A DNA stretch of 64,000 nucleotides from contig NZ_NEGI01000003.1 of assembly GCF_002135345.1 (NCBI RefSeq), positions 62,001-126,000 on the forward strand. The letters run 5' to 3'. Numbering within the stretch: the stretch's first letter is position 1; every line of letters begins with the position of its first letter. Below are positions 27,424 through 37,949 of the stretch, piece after piece. Under the pieces are notes generated by a model. It had not been told where the DNA came from. It did not search any database and worked only from the letters and a program-made list of their open reading frames with translations. The translations under genes and the position numbers were made by a program. The DNA comes from Acinetobacter sp. ANC 4648. Lineage in GTDB: Bacteria > Pseudomonadota > Gammaproteobacteria > Pseudomonadales > Moraxellaceae.

Positions 27424-28611
27424 CTACGCACGTTCTAACAATGCAGCAACTGCTGGAAGTGTCTTACCCTCTACAAACTCAAGGAACGCTCCACCACCTG
27501 TAGAAATATAACCAATTTTATCAGCAACATCATATTTATCAATTGCTGCTAACGTATCACCACCACCAGCAATAGAGAAACCAGTAGATTCCGCAATCGC
27601 CAATGACAGTGTTTTCGTACCTTCACCAAATTGATCAACCTCAAATACACCGACTGGACCATTCCAAAGAATAGTTTTAGAAGTTTTTAAGATTTCTGCA
27701 AATGCTTGCGCTGTGTTTGGGCCAACATCAAGAATCATATCATTGTCAGCAACATCAGCAACATTCTTAATCACAGCCTTTGCTTTAGCTAAAGAACCTA
27801 AGAAGTCTGAAAAATCAATTTCAGATGCATCAGCTACGACTACATCTGTAGGAAGTGGTACAGATACTTTTGCTGCAATTGCCTTTGCTGTATCCAACAA
27901 ATCAGCTTCATACAGTGATTTACCAACATTAAAACCAGCAGCTGCGAGGAAGGTATTAGCAATCCCCCCACCAACGATCAATTGATCACAAATTGTAGCA
28001 AGCGACGTTAACACATCTAATTTTGTCGACACTTTAGAGCCAGCAACAATCGCAACCATTGGTTTTTCAGGCGTTTTTAATGCGCGGCCAAGTGCATCTA
28101 ATTCAGTTGCAAGTAAAGGACCTGCTGCTGCAACAGGTGCAAAACGAGCAACACCTTCAGTTGATGCTTCTGCACGATGCGCCGTACCAAATGCATCCAT
28201 TACAAATACATCGCAAAGTGCGGCATATTTTTGCGCAAGTTCGGGATTGTTTTTCTTTTCACCAACATTGAAGCGACAGTTTTCAAGTAAAACCACTTGA
28301 CCCACTTCAACCGCAACACCATCTAAATAATCAGTCAACAAAGTTACGTTTTGACCCAAAGCTTCTGTCAAATAAGCGGCAACAGGAGCAAGTGATTGTT
28401 CAGCCTTTGGTTCACCTTCAACAGGACGACCTAAGTGAGAATACACCATTACCGCCGCACCTTTTGCAAGTGCAGCTTGAATAGTTGGTAATGCCGCGCG
28501 TAAACGAGCATCACTGGTAATCACACCATTTTTAACAGGAACATTTAAGTCTTCACGAATAAGGACACGCTTGCCTGTTAAATCGAGGTCAGTCATACGC
28601 TGAAAATTCAT
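27424..28611 (-). CDS. pgk: Phosphoglycerate kinase
   Basis: Transfers phosphate between 1,3-bisphosphoglycerate and ADP in glycolysis. 395 residues, the usual bacterial size. Motifs: [10 protein letters not shown] (residues 15-24), [31 protein letters not shown], the nucleotide-binding [17 protein letters not shown] and the C-terminal GGGDTLAA / [10 protein letters not shown]. It is separated from fba by the small lipoprotein gene and by terminators, so the two glycolytic genes are not a simple operon. Confidence 0.97.
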   Translation of the reverse strand: MNFQRMTDLDLTGKRVLIREDLNVPVKNGVITSDARLRAALPTIQAALAKGAAVMVYSHLGRPVEGEPKAEQSLAPVAAYLTEALGQNVTLLTDYLDGVAVEVGQVVLLENCRFNVGEKKNNPELAQKYAALCDVFVMDAFGTAHRAEASTEGVARFAPVAAAGPLLATELDALGRALKTPEKPMVAIVAGSKVSTKLDVLTSLATICDQLIVGGGIANTFLAAAGFNVGKSLYEADLLDTAKAIAAKVSVPLPTDVVVADASEIDFSDFLGSLAKAKAVIKNVADVADNDMILDVGPNTAQAFAEILKTSKTILWNGPVGVFEVDQFGEGTKTLSLAIAESTGFSIAGGGDTLAAIDKYDVADKIGYISTGGGAFLEFVEGKTLPAVAALLERA

Positions 28612-28755
28612 GTATTGCTCACTTTAGAGATATTAAAAATCGCGTAGATTCTAAATGATTACAGAAAAAAAGGTTAGTTACTTTTAAAGAAAAGCTGTAG
28701 AAAGATTGAGTTTTGATTATCATAGTCCCAAACTTATTCATCTTGTTGTGTGCTT

Positions 28756-29139
28756 ATGTCATTTCATCCAGATCCAAAAATTAACGGTTTAAATGTTTTA
28801 GGTGAACCTTTGGCAAGCTGTTGCTTCTCTCCTATTACTGGTTATTTCCGTAATGGCTTTTGCCATACGGCACCTTCCGACTTAGGTCAACATACTGTTT
28901 GTGTTGAAATGACTTCTGAATTTTTAAATTACTCACAAAAAGTGGGCAATGATTTAATCACTCCTCTTCCTGAGCATGGTTTCCTTGGCTTACAACCGGG
29001 TGATTTCTGGTGTCTATGTGTTACTCGCTGGGTTGAAGCATATCAAGCAGGTATGGCACCCAATGTAAAACTACAAGCATGTCATCAGGCTGTACTGTCT
29101 TATGTTCCTCTGAATATCCTGATGGAATATGCGGTCTGA
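28756..29139 (+). CDS. DUF2237 family protein
   Basis: A 127-residue cytosolic protein of the conserved DUF2237 family. Signature: NVLGEPLASCCFSPITGYFRNG at the N-terminus and DLGQHTVC, then GDFWCLCVTRWVEA near residue 87. Its function is unknown. Its stop TGA shares one base with the maf start (TGATG), so both are translated together. Confidence 0.88.
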   Translation: MSFHPDPKINGLNVLGEPLASCCFSPITGYFRNGFCHTAPSDLGQHTVCVEMTSEFLNYSQKVGNDLITPLPEHGFLGLQPGDFWCLCVTRWVEAYQAGMAPNVKLQACHQAVLSYVPLNILMEYAV

Positions 29140-29747
29140 TGGATGACTGTAAAATGAATAATCCTGAAATTATCTTGGCATCATCAAGTCAAACACGTCA
29201 AGATTTAATGAACCGTTTAGGTTTAAAATATCGTTGTATCTCACCTGAAATTGATGAATCACCTCGTGGTGAAACTCATGCAGATGATTTAGCTAAAAGG
29301 TTGGCTTTTGAAAAAGCACATTTAATAGCGCTAGATCATCCTAATGCAATTATTATAGGTTCAGACCAAGTTGCTTGGCGTGAACACGCACCACAAGCTT
29401 TTATTGGTAAACCTTTAATTGTAGAAAATGCAATTGCTCAACTACAAGCTAATTCGGGTCAGAATGTTTACTTCAGTACTGCACTAAGTGTGCAACATTT
29501 GTCTTCTGGCTTTGAGCAAACTTTAGTTGAACATTATCATGTCAAGTTCCGTGATCTAACTCTTGCTGAAATTGAACGCTATATTGAAATGGATCAACCT
29601 TTACATTGTGCTGGAAGCTTTAAATGTGAAAGCTTAGGCATCAGTTTATTTGAGCAAATGATTGGTCAAGATCAAACCACTTTGATGGGTATGCCAATGA
29701 TTCAGTTATGTCATATTTTACGAAAACTTGAAATTCAACTTCCTTAA
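29139..29747 (+). CDS. Maf-family nucleotide pyrophosphatase (YceF type)
   Basis: Hydrolyses modified or non-canonical nucleoside triphosphates. The 202-residue product has the Maf motifs ILASSSQTRQDLM, SPEIDESPR and GSDQVAWRE. The sequence HCAGSFKCESLGISLFE resembles E. coli YceF (HCAGSFKSEGFGITLFE), whose reported substrate is 7-methyl-GTP, rather than YhdE. The start overlaps the DUF2237 stop; another ATG five codons later is possible. Confidence 0.92.
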   Translation: MDDCKMNNPEIILASSSQTRQDLMNRLGLKYRCISPEIDESPRGETHADDLAKRLAFEKAHLIALDHPNAIIIGSDQVAWREHAPQAFIGKPLIVENAIAQLQANSGQNVYFSTALSVQHLSSGFEQTLVEHYHVKFRDLTLAEIERYIEMDQPLHCAGSFKCESLGISLFEQMIGQDQTTLMGMPMIQLCHILRKLEIQLP

Positions 29748-29798
29748 GCTTTTCACTCGAATTAACTTCATCCAAAATTTATACTTAGGCTATTTCCC

Positions 29799-30965
29799 AT
29801 GTCCCAACCCTTAGATGTTTTAGGCGGAATTACCGCAGAACAGTTTCTCGCTGAATATTGGCAAAAAAAACCATTACTGGTTCGTAACGCTCTTCCTGAC
29901 ATTGCCAATATTTTAGAACCCAAAGATGTTATGGAGTTAGCACTTGACGAGAACATCACAGCGCGCTTAATTAAACAAAAAGATAAAGATCCTAAGCAAT
30001 GGTCTGTTAAAACATCACCATTAATTAAAGGTGATTTCCAAAAAATGCCCAAACTATGGACATTGCTGGTTCAAGCGATTGACCATTACTCTTTTGATTT
30101 AGCTGAAATGTGGAAAAAATTTCCTTTTATTCCACAATGGCGCCGTGACGACATTATGGTGTCTTATGCCCCTAAAGGTGGCTCAGTAGGTAAACATTTT
30201 GATTTTTATGATGTTTTTCTAGTTCAAGGTTTTGGCCATCGTCGTTGGCAGTTGGGGCAAATGTGCGATGCTGACACCGATTTTGTTGCGGGACAGCCTT
30301 TAAAATTACTTGCCGAAATCGATGTAAATTTTGATGAAGTACTTGCACCAGGCGATTTACTTTATGTCCCACCAGGGCTATCACACTATGGCGTCGCTGA
30401 GGATGATTGTTTAACCTACTCTTTAGGTTTCCGCATGCCAAATATTGCTGACATGATAGATCGTACCAGTGAAAAGTTCGCTACAAATGGCTTATTTCAC
30501 AATCCACTCATGGATATCGCTCGCACGAATCCAACACAGGTCGGTGAAATTACAGCGCATGAATTATCTTACTTAAAAACTGAACTGCTTGCTCGTCTGC
30601 AAGACTCTAGCATTTTAGATGATGCAATCATGAGCTTAATGGCAGAATCAAAGTATCCAGAAAACATTCCTGAAGTAGATGAAATTGGTACAGGAGATCT
30701 AGAGGAAGTACTGGATCTAGGCTATTCATTAATGCTAGAACCTGCTTCTCGCTTACTGTATACCGAGCAAGAACATGAATTATCATTTTGGGCAAATGGT
30801 GAAATAATCAGTGTTTCTAAAACATTTACACCCATTTTAAAAGAAATTGCAGATGGCCAGTCAATCTTACTGGATGCTAAATTGGCAAATGAAGACATAC
30901 TTAAAGATATTGCACACCTGCTTAATGAAGCAGTTTTAATGCTTCTACCGCCAGAAGAAGAATAG
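29799..30965 (+). CDS. roxA: Ribosomal protein arginine hydroxylase RoxA (YcfD-like JmjC oxygenase)
   Basis: An iron/2-oxoglutarate oxygenase of the cupin-4/JmjC family. In E. coli it hydroxylates an arginine of ribosomal protein L16. The metal-binding triad reads H133-x-D135 (GKHFDFYDVF) and H196 (PGLSHYGV), close to His125, Asp127 and His187 of E. coli YcfD. Length 388 residues, with the C-terminal dimer and winged-helix part after about residue 215. A strong terminator follows. The oxygen need couples it loosely to the aerobic lifestyle. Confidence 0.92.
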   Translation: MSQPLDVLGGITAEQFLAEYWQKKPLLVRNALPDIANILEPKDVMELALDENITARLIKQKDKDPKQWSVKTSPLIKGDFQKMPKLWTLLVQAIDHYSFDLAEMWKKFPFIPQWRRDDIMVSYAPKGGSVGKHFDFYDVFLVQGFGHRRWQLGQMCDADTDFVAGQPLKLLAEIDVNFDEVLAPGDLLYVPPGLSHYGVAEDDCLTYSLGFRMPNIADMIDRTSEKFATNGLFHNPLMDIARTNPTQVGEITAHELSYLKTELLARLQDSSILDDAIMSLMAESKYPENIPEVDEIGTGDLEEVLDLGYSLMLEPASRLLYTEQEHELSFWANGEIISVSKTFTPILKEIADGQSILLDAKLANEDILKDIAHLLNEAVLMLLPPEEE

Positions 30966-30972
30966 TCCCATT

Positions 30973-31014
30973 AGATTCGAATGATCTAAATTCTAATTTG
31001 GATCATTCGAATCT
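30973..31014 (+). terminator. Long hairpin terminator of roxA
   Basis: A perfect 14-bp stem AGATTCGAATGATC / GATCATTCGAATCT with a 14-base loop that can itself pair AAAT with ATTT; TTTT follows. Confidence 0.8.
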
Positions 31015-31153
31015 TTTGAATATAAAAAATCAGTCTTTAATTTCTGCATAATTAAAAACAATTCTCAATACTAACAAATCATTACTTGAGCTTATTTAGC
31101 ATTATTGGCAACGTAAGTTTATATATTTTAATTCATTGGAAAATCACATAACA

Positions 31154-32824
31154 ATGGCCAGCCCTTCTCAAGCAATCAGAAGTCGACTTTTAAATACTTT
31201 TTTTTCAAGATTCTCCATTTGGTTCACTTGTATTTTTATCGCAATTTATTTGACATGGATTATTTTCTTTACTGAATCCCATTTTATTTATTATTTTTTT
31301 TCCGACACCATCTTAAATCTTATTTGGCTCATAAGCACCTTACTTAGCCTAGTCGGTTTATACGATGTCTTACAAAATAAACACGCCATTCTAAGAAATT
31401 ATCCGATCATGGGACATTTCCGTTTTTTCTTTGAAAGTTTTCGCCCTGAAATTCGCCAGTATTTCATTGAATCAGATAACGATGCCTTACCTTTCTCACG
31501 TTCACAACGGAGTTTAGTTTATCAACGCGCAAAGAATGAAAATGCTGACAAACCTTTTGGATCAATTATTGATGTTTATCAAGAAGATTACCGCTTTTTG
31601 ACACACTCCTTATCTCCATGCACTCCTGCTAACTTTAAAACATTTCGTATTCATATTGGAAATGAACAATGTGCTCAACCTTATAGCGCCTCAATTATGA
31701 ATATTTCAGCGATGAGTTTTGGTAGCTTAAGCGCTCATGCGATTCTTGCACTAAATAAAGGTGCAGAAATGGGAGGCTTTTACCATGACACAGGTGAAGG
31801 TAGTCTAAGCCCATATCACTTAGAAAATAATGGTGATATCGTTTGGGAGATTGGTAGTGGTTATTTTGGTTGTCGAACTTTAAATGGACAATTTGATCCA
31901 GACAAGTTTGCTCAACAAGCAATTTTACCTCAAATTAAGATGATTGAAATTAAGCTTTCCCAAGGTGCTAAACCTGGTCATGGTGGTATTTTACCTAAAA
32001 ATAAAATCAGCGATGAAATTGCACAAATACGCGGTGTGAGCCAAGATGAAGATTGCATCTCTCCAGCGAAGCATTCTGCTTTTAATACTCCCATAGAAAT
32101 GATGCAGTTTATTCAAAAATTACGAGATCTTTCTGGAGGAAAACCTGTCGGTTTTAAACTCTGTATCGGACAGCCGTGGCAATTTATGAGTATTGTCAAA
32201 GCAATGTTACATACTCAAATTTTTCCTGATTTTATCGTTATCGATGGCTCTGAAGGTGGGACAGGTGCAGCACCTATTGAGCTTATTGACCACATGGGTA
32301 CGCCATTACGTGAAGGCTTATTATTTGTGCATAACACACTCGTAGGGACAGGTCTTCGAGATAAAATCAAAGTCGGTGCAAGTGGTAAAATCATTAGTGC
32401 TTTTGATATTGCCAGCACCATGGCGATTGGTGCTGATTGGGTCAATTCTGCGCGTGGATTTATGTTTGCAGTTGGTTGTATTCAAGCGCAGAGCTGTCAC
32501 ACCAATCAATGTCCAGTCGGTGTTGCCACACAAGATAAAGAGCGCCAGAAAGCCATTGATATACCGACCAAAGCAGATCGGGTTTTTAGTTTTCAAAAAA
32601 ACACCTTAAAGGCACTGGCTGAGATGATAGCAGCAGCAGGTTTACAGCACCCTGCTGAAATCAAAGCACATCATTTAGCCCAACGCATTAATGACCGAGA
32701 AATTAAAAATTATGCACAATTACACTTTTGGTTAAAAGATGGTGAACTACTCAATTGTGAAAATAAAGATGAAGAAAAATTTTATTTTAGAATGTGGAAT
32801 TTAGCTCAATTAGATCGGTTTTAA
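31154..32824 (+). CDS. Membrane-anchored FMN-binding glutamate-synthase-like protein
   Basis: 556 residues. Two N-terminal membrane helices (about residues 20-45 and 50-72) precede a glutamate-synthase large-subunit-like FMN barrel. Recognisable: SAMSFGSLSAHAILALNKGAEMGGF, HDTGEGSLSPYH, KLSQGAKPGHGG, IDGSEGGTGAAP, and the cysteine-bearing SCHTNQCPVGVAT near residue 455. There is no amidotransferase domain, so the protein uses some other ammonia source or has another role; the family (GltB2-like domain) is not well studied. I start at the ATG 18 bases after a TTG alternative; the ribosome site is weak. It stands alone. Confidence 0.87.
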   Translation: MASPSQAIRSRLLNTFFSRFSIWFTCIFIAIYLTWIIFFTESHFIYYFFSDTILNLIWLISTLLSLVGLYDVLQNKHAILRNYPIMGHFRFFFESFRPEIRQYFIESDNDALPFSRSQRSLVYQRAKNENADKPFGSIIDVYQEDYRFLTHSLSPCTPANFKTFRIHIGNEQCAQPYSASIMNISAMSFGSLSAHAILALNKGAEMGGFYHDTGEGSLSPYHLENNGDIVWEIGSGYFGCRTLNGQFDPDKFAQQAILPQIKMIEIKLSQGAKPGHGGILPKNKISDEIAQIRGVSQDEDCISPAKHSAFNTPIEMMQFIQKLRDLSGGKPVGFKLCIGQPWQFMSIVKAMLHTQIFPDFIVIDGSEGGTGAAPIELIDHMGTPLREGLLFVHNTLVGTGLRDKIKVGASGKIISAFDIASTMAIGADWVNSARGFMFAVGCIQAQSCHTNQCPVGVATQDKERQKAIDIPTKADRVFSFQKNTLKALAEMIAAAGLQHPAEIKAHHLAQRINDREIKNYAQLHFWLKDGELLNCENKDEEKFYFRMWNLAQLDRF

Positions 32825-32839
32825 ATATTAGGAATGAAC

Positions 32840-32882
32840 ACTGGCAAGCTAAGGTCACTTCAAGATGATGTGGCTTGCCAGT
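32840..32882. terminator. Hairpin between convergent genes
   Basis: ACTGGCAAGC / GCTTGCCAGT with a 23-base loop, followed by CTTTTATG on plus. Confidence 0.6.
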
Positions 32883-32939
32883 CTTTTATGAAAAAGCTCA
32901 ATTAACAATCTTCTTCAATTTTTAAATACAGACAATTTT

Positions 32940-33968
32940 TTAATAATAATCACCACTGGATTGTGCATGTAGAAATGCAGGAATTAATCCAGTCAAAGCG
33001 GCACGTATATCTGCCCGCTCGTTAATCAATTGATGAGAACCCTCCTCTAACATCAACAACGTCTGTAATCTAAATTTACGACGAATAAAATCAATGTTGT
33101 AACGCCAATCCACAGTTTGATCTTGCGCACCTTGTGCTAACCATACTGGAATTCGACAAGGTGGATAATTTTCCATTTCTTGCATCCATTTTGACATTGC
33201 AAGAATCCAATCCATTCCCATCATCCGAGGTTGTAAGGGATCTTTTAGCCGTACAAATCTTAAAAATTCAGGATTATGGTTATTGCGTCTAAAATGACGT
33301 GGTACTTCACGCTTAATCCGGCGGATAATCCCTAAACCAATCGAGTTATGCCACCATGCTGATTTTGCTGGCCGTACCAAAGGAGATAATAACAGTACTC
33401 GTTCCACAATCGGATTTTCACGGCGCTGTGCATATTCCAATAAATGATGCATCCAGATTGCACCACCTGTACTTTGCCCAATTCCTACCCATGGTTTAGG
33501 CAGTTGGTTGGCATTTTTAACATATTGATAGACTGCTTGCAGAACGTCTTGATAATGGTCAAAACTTTGAATATTTGCAGGAGAGCCATCAGTTAAACCA
33601 TGGCCCGGTAAATCATACGTCAGAACACTAAAACCCTGCTCTAAAAGCTCTTTCACAATAGGCTGATAAATTCCGCTATGTTCTAAATAACCATGCAACA
33701 GACAAACCGTGCCTTTAATTTTTTCAATTTTCGGCTGAAATACTTGTACATGCAATTTAAACAACGGCATTTTGATATAGCCTTGCCACTGCTCACAATC
33801 GAGTTGATCAAAACCATATAAACGACAGTAAGCTTGAAGCTCTCTAGAGGGAATAAACACTCGATTTAAATTTAAAGGCTCTAATAAATGTGGCGTAACA
33901 TCCCGACTCGGTACAGGTAAATCAAGTTGTTTTAAAATAATAGGATTTAAAAAAGGAATATCTGACAT
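32940..33968 (-). CDS. Alpha/beta hydrolase, monoacylglycerol-lipase (S33) type
   Basis: A 342-residue cytosolic esterase or lipase. The oxyanion region is LLHGYLEHSG (about residue 90), the nucleophile elbow GIGQSTGG (Ser near 160) and DLPGHGLTDG lies between. The acid is probably in QGAQDQTVD and the histidine in EEGSHQL near 320. These match the lysophospholipase/monoacylglycerol lipase group (Hydrolase_4). It starts immediately after the YdcF stop (TAA ATG), with GAGAGG as ribosome site, so both lie in the murB operon. Confidence 0.88.
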   Translation of the reverse strand: MSDIPFLNPIILKQLDLPVPSRDVTPHLLEPLNLNRVFIPSRELQAYCRLYGFDQLDCEQWQGYIKMPLFKLHVQVFQPKIEKIKGTVCLLHGYLEHSGIYQPIVKELLEQGFSVLTYDLPGHGLTDGSPANIQSFDHYQDVLQAVYQYVKNANQLPKPWVGIGQSTGGAIWMHHLLEYAQRRENPIVERVLLLSPLVRPAKSAWWHNSIGLGIIRRIKREVPRHFRRNNHNPEFLRFVRLKDPLQPRMMGMDWILAMSKWMQEMENYPPCRIPVWLAQGAQDQTVDWRYNIDFIRRKFRLQTLLMLEEGSHQLINERADIRAALTGLIPAFLHAQSSGDYY

Positions 33969-35099
33969 TTATGGCACCTCTCTACAACCACTGGTCCCAA
34001 ACAGCACATCACGTATGGTCGCAAGCAGCTCATAATTTGCTCTACGACTATGATCATAATTCAATTTGCTGGGTTTCCAATCTGTTAATTGCGTCGGCAT
34101 TGGCGCTTCAACTGCAATAGTTTCAACCCCATTCAATGCAAATAAGCGCCGTGTTCTTGGCATATGATATCGATCTGTCACTAAGAGAACTGTGGGAGCA
34201 CCACCTTTTTTCTGTAATAGTAATGAACTAAACCTAGTATTTTCACAGGTATTCATACTTCTATTTTCTAATAGGTTCGCATCTACTCCACGCGCATTTA
34301 ACCATTTTTGCATATAAGGTGCTTCTACACCACTCAATACAATTGGAAGCTTTGTTGATTTTTCAATCTTTAATGTGGTTTCTAATCTTAATTTTGTATA
34401 ATCATTTACAATAATATCTTTTTGATTTTTATCCAGTGTTAAACCACCACCCACCACCACAATAGCGTAGGGTTGTGACAACGTCCGTTTTTTATCTTCA
34501 TTCTGATTTTGTAGCAGTGCAATATCTTTATAAACTTGCTGATCTACAGATAACTGTTCAGCACTTTCAGTAATTTCATAGCTTTTTAAAAAATGAACAT
34601 ATTTTTCCATCAAAGCTTTATCATCATTATTATTCCCCCCTAGAAGCTCACTCACATCTATTTTAGTAAAAGCAGATTGAACCTCAGATGTGGCAGTTTC
34701 AGGCTTTAGCATTAAAGGAATCTGGGGTTTTTCTTGTTGTTCATCCTCCTCTGCTTGCTCTTTTTGAATATCTGCCTGCAACACTTTATAACGGGCTTGA
34801 ATCAGCGCTAACTCTTGTGAATCCTGATGTTTAATCGCATCTTCGATCACACTAAGATAAGCTTGTCGAGCAATCCATTCATCTGAACCTGGCTCTAAAT
34901 CCTCAGTGTCTGTTAAAGATGCCATTTGCTGACTTTTCGCTGCAATTCGATTGACTTCTACAGGTACAAATTGATTTAAAACTTTCACGATTAGATTTGA
35001 ATAAAATGGCGTATACCAAAAAACCACCAGACACGCCAACAGTACAAATAATATTGCAGCTATTCGTACCAATTTGACCATCCAATGCATCTTTTGCAT
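33969..35099 (-). CDS. YdcF/ElyC/SanA-family membrane protein
   Basis: 376 residues: one N-terminal membrane helix (about 9-30), a long helical, Gln/Glu-rich linker (about 60-190) and a C-terminal DUF218 domain beginning AIVVVGGGLTLDK and containing VLLVTDRYHMPRTRRLF. The DUF218 group includes ElyC and SanA, which affect envelope integrity and peptidoglycan precursors. Neighbours support this: murB is 6 bases upstream and the lipase directly downstream. The long linker is unusual for the family. Confidence 0.83.
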   Translation of the reverse strand: MQKMHWMVKLVRIAAILFVLLACLVVFWYTPFYSNLIVKVLNQFVPVEVNRIAAKSQQMASLTDTEDLEPGSDEWIARQAYLSVIEDAIKHQDSQELALIQARYKVLQADIQKEQAEEDEQQEKPQIPLMLKPETATSEVQSAFTKIDVSELLGGNNNDDKALMEKYVHFLKSYEITESAEQLSVDQQVYKDIALLQNQNEDKKRTLSQPYAIVVVGGGLTLDKNQKDIIVNDYTKLRLETTLKIEKSTKLPIVLSGVEAPYMQKWLNARGVDANLLENRSMNTCENTRFSSLLLQKKGGAPTVLLVTDRYHMPRTRRLFALNGVETIAVEAPMPTQLTDWKPSKLNYDHSRRANYELLATIRDVLFGTSGCREVP

Positions 35100-35105
35100 A
35101 TCAGC

Positions 35106-36140
35106 TTAACTCACATGTGCTTGTATTAAACCAGACTCATTAAATAACACAGGTTCAGGTTCTAATAAAATATTAAATTGTTTAAATACATCTCGTTGAA
35201 CTGCTTGATAAGTCGCTTGCACATCTTCTAGCGTTGCTTCTGCATAATTTACAAGTACTAACGCCTGTTTATCAAACATCCCGACTTGAGCCAGTCTTTT
35301 ACCTTTCCAACCTGACTGATCAATTAACCAACCAGCTGCAATCTTAACATGGCCATCATTTTGTGGATAATGCGGAATATTCGGTGCATTGAGCTTAATT
35401 TGCTGCAAATCCTGCTCGGAAATAATTGGATTTTTAAAGAAGCTCCCCACATTTGGAAATGTTTGAGGATCTGGAAGTTTACTTTGGCGAATTCTAATCA
35501 CTTGTTCTTGTAAATTTTTTGCCGTAATTTCATCTGCCATAGCAGTCTTTAAATCACCATAATTCATTTTTAAATCTGGATTTTTCAATAATTTAAAAAC
35601 TACATGGCAAATCACATAGCGATTCGGATCATTTTTAAAAATACTATGTCGATAAGCAAAAGTACAATCTTGCGCTTGAATCGAATTAAACTGATTCAAA
35701 TGACGATCATAAACCTCGACAGATTCAATAAATTCACCCACTTCTACACCATACGCACCTATATTTTGCACTGGTGAAGCGCCAACCAATCCAGGAATCA
35801 AGGCCAAATTTTGTAATCCATAAAGCTGTTGCTCTGTAGTCCATAACACAAAGTCATGCCAAACTTGCCCCGCACCCACTTTAATAGTTTTTGTTAATTC
35901 ATCTTCAGCAAGAAATTCAATGCCCTGAATATCCATATGCATCACCAAAGCATGCAAATGTTGCGGCAATAACATATTACTACCACCTGATAAAATCAGA
36001 ATATTTAACTGCTGTTTTTGTGCAAAATGGATAGCATCTACTACACTTTCAATAGAATGAATTTTGACATAATGCGAAGCCATTGCATCTAAATTTAAAG
36101 TATTAAAAGGTTTAAGCTGAACCTGTTGCTGAATATTCAT
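35106..36140 (-). CDS. murB: UDP-N-acetylenolpyruvoylglucosamine reductase
   Basis: FAD enzyme that makes UDP-N-acetylmuramate for peptidoglycan. The 344-residue product is of the E. coli type I form. Motifs: [11 protein letters not shown] (FAD loop), [32 protein letters not shown] (catalytic Ser) and a C-terminal LEPEPVLF (catalytic Glu). A second ATG one codon after the first is better spaced from AAAGGA. It lies in a tight minus-strand cluster between the phosphatase and YdcF genes. Confidence 0.96.
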   Translation of the reverse strand: MNIQQQVQLKPFNTLNLDAMASHYVKIHSIESVVDAIHFAQKQQLNILILSGGSNMLLPQHLHALVMHMDIQGIEFLAEDELTKTIKVGAGQVWHDFVLWTTEQQLYGLQNLALIPGLVGASPVQNIGAYGVEVGEFIESVEVYDRHLNQFNSIQAQDCTFAYRHSIFKNDPNRYVICHVVFKLLKNPDLKMNYGDLKTAMADEITAKNLQEQVIRIRQSKLPDPQTFPNVGSFFKNPIISEQDLQQIKLNAPNIPHYPQNDGHVKIAAGWLIDQSGWKGKRLAQVGMFDKQALVLVNYAEATLEDVQATYQAVQRDVFKQFNILLEPEPVLFNESGLIQAHVS

Positions 36141-36155
36141 CATGTTCCTTTTACT

Positions 36156-36662
36156 TTAATGTAGATGTTGCTTAAAAATGTTAACCCATGCTTGGCTACT
36201 AGACTCGCACTGATCCAATACCTGTTCAAAACCAGCATCTCCGCCATAGTAAGGATCTTGCAATGCTTGTTTTGGATAGTTCATATCATGCTCACTCATT
36301 AAGGCAATTTTGGCACGAATTTGAGCATGCCCATTTTCACACTTTGCGTGTTGCATTAAAGCCTGAATTTCACTTAAATTTTCAAAGTCCATAGCTAGAA
36401 TCAAATCAAACTCTGCAAAATCAGCTATTTTTAACTGCCGCGCACGTAAAGCGGATAAGTCATAGCCACGTCTTAATGCATGTTTTTGACTACGTAAATC
36501 TGGAGACTTATTCGGATGATAATTACTTGTTCCAGCGGAATCGATAAAAATATTAAGTTGCTGGCTGTCGCAGAAATGTCGTAAAACCACTTCAGCCGTG
36601 GGTGAACGACAAATATTTCCTAAACACACACATAACACCTTGTATGGCGTTTTGGACGGCAT
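36156..36662 (-). CDS. Low-molecular-weight protein tyrosine phosphatase
   Basis: 168 residues. The P-loop C13-LGNIC-R19-S matches C-x5-R-S exactly, and the general acid lies in QDPYYGGD near residue 138. Such enzymes may control capsule synthesis when next to a tyrosine kinase (Wzc), but no wzc or capsule gene is here; it heads a murB cluster instead. The ribosome site is TTGAGGTTGTT. Activity is likely; the substrate is unknown. Confidence 0.92.
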   Translation of the reverse strand: MPSKTPYKVLCVCLGNICRSPTAEVVLRHFCDSQQLNIFIDSAGTSNYHPNKSPDLRSQKHALRRGYDLSALRARQLKIADFAEFDLILAMDFENLSEIQALMQHAKCENGHAQIRAKIALMSEHDMNYPKQALQDPYYGGDAGFEQVLDQCESSSQAWVNIFKQHLH

Positions 36663-36782
36663 AACAACCTCAAAAGTTCATTTCTTTTCAAGGCTATTAT
36701 GTTAAGTTATTTACAAGGTGAATCCTATAGAACAGCAAAACAATAATGTTTAATTTATGATGAAAGATTAAGGAAAATACAC

Positions 36783-37943
36783 ATGAGCCACTTTCAATTC
36801 CAAACTGTTTCCAACATTATTTCTGGTCTAGGCTCTATCCAACAACTTAAAACTATTTTAACGCAACACCCCTACAAAAAAGTATTAATAGTGACTGATG
36901 CAGGCATGATTCAACATCAATTACACCTTCCAATCATTGAGATACTTAATCAGATTAAACTAACATATGTGATTTATGCAGATGTCCAAGCAGATCCAAC
37001 TGAAGCAATCATTCTAAAAGCTGTAGAGTTCGCAAAATCTGAACAAGTGGATGTCATCATTGGATTTGGTGGTGGAAGCTCCATGGATGTTGCCAAAGTC
37101 ATTGCCGTACTTGCAGAGCCACAACAAACACAGACGATTCAAGCACTGTATGGAATAAATAATGCTAAACCACCCCGTCTACCCCTCATTTTAATACCCA
37201 CAACTGCGGGTACTGGTTCAGAAGTCACGCCGATTTCGATTGTTACTACTGGCGAAACTACAAAAACAGGAATTGTTTCTCCAGTACTGTATGCTGATAT
37301 TGCCATTTTGGATGCAAACTTTACTCTAGGTTTACCTGCACACATTACCGCTGCGACGGGTATCGATGCTATGGTACATGCGATAGAAGCCTATACCTCT
37401 AAAATAAAAAAGAATTTTTATGCGGATATGCTCGCAAAACAAGCCTTAAAATTATTACATAAAAATTTAAAACTGGTTCTGAATGATGGTTCAAATTTAG
37501 AAGCGCGTCAAAATATGCTCTTAGGCTCTATGCTTGCAGGACAAGCTTTTGCCAATGCGCCTGTCGGAGCAGTACATGCATTAGCATATCCACTGGGTGG
37601 ACATTATCACTTATCTCATGGGCATACCAATGCACTTGTTTTGGTTGAAGTCATGAAATTCAATATTCCAGAAGCAAAACAACATTATGCAGAGTTGATG
37701 CAATGCATTAATCCCTTTAGCCAAGGTAGTATCGACGGCTTATGTGATTTATTTATTGATCATATGCAACAGCATTTAGCAGAAAGTGGATTAACCTTAA
37801 AACTCAAAGATCTTCATGTACCTCAAGATCATTTAGAAATTTTGGCTCAAGATGCCATGCTACAAACACGCTTGCTTCAAAACAATCCCCGTGAATTAGT
37901 ACAAGCGGACGCATTCAATATTTATCGTGCTATTTATGAATAG
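36783..37943 (+). CDS. Iron-containing alcohol dehydrogenase
   Basis: A 386-residue type III (iron-dependent) dehydrogenase. NAD-binding motif FGGGSSMDVAKV at about residue 97; IPTTAGTGSEVTP at about 138; metal ligands in DAMVHAIEAY (about 197-206) and GAVHALAYPLGGHYHLSHG (about 263-281). The substrate is some alcohol or aldehyde and cannot be fixed. AAGGAAAATACAC is the ribosome site. It is followed after six bases by a thioesterase gene. Confidence 0.93.
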   Translation: MSHFQFQTVSNIISGLGSIQQLKTILTQHPYKKVLIVTDAGMIQHQLHLPIIEILNQIKLTYVIYADVQADPTEAIILKAVEFAKSEQVDVIIGFGGGSSMDVAKVIAVLAEPQQTQTIQALYGINNAKPPRLPLILIPTTAGTGSEVTPISIVTTGETTKTGIVSPVLYADIAILDANFTLGLPAHITAATGIDAMVHAIEAYTSKIKKNFYADMLAKQALKLLHKNLKLVLNDGSNLEARQNMLLGSMLAGQAFANAPVGAVHALAYPLGGHYHLSHGHTNALVLVEVMKFNIPEAKQHYAELMQCINPFSQGSIDGLCDLFIDHMQQHLAESGLTLKLKDLHVPQDHLEILAQDAMLQTRLLQNNPRELVQADAFNIYRAIYE

Positions 37944-37949
37944 TCTTTT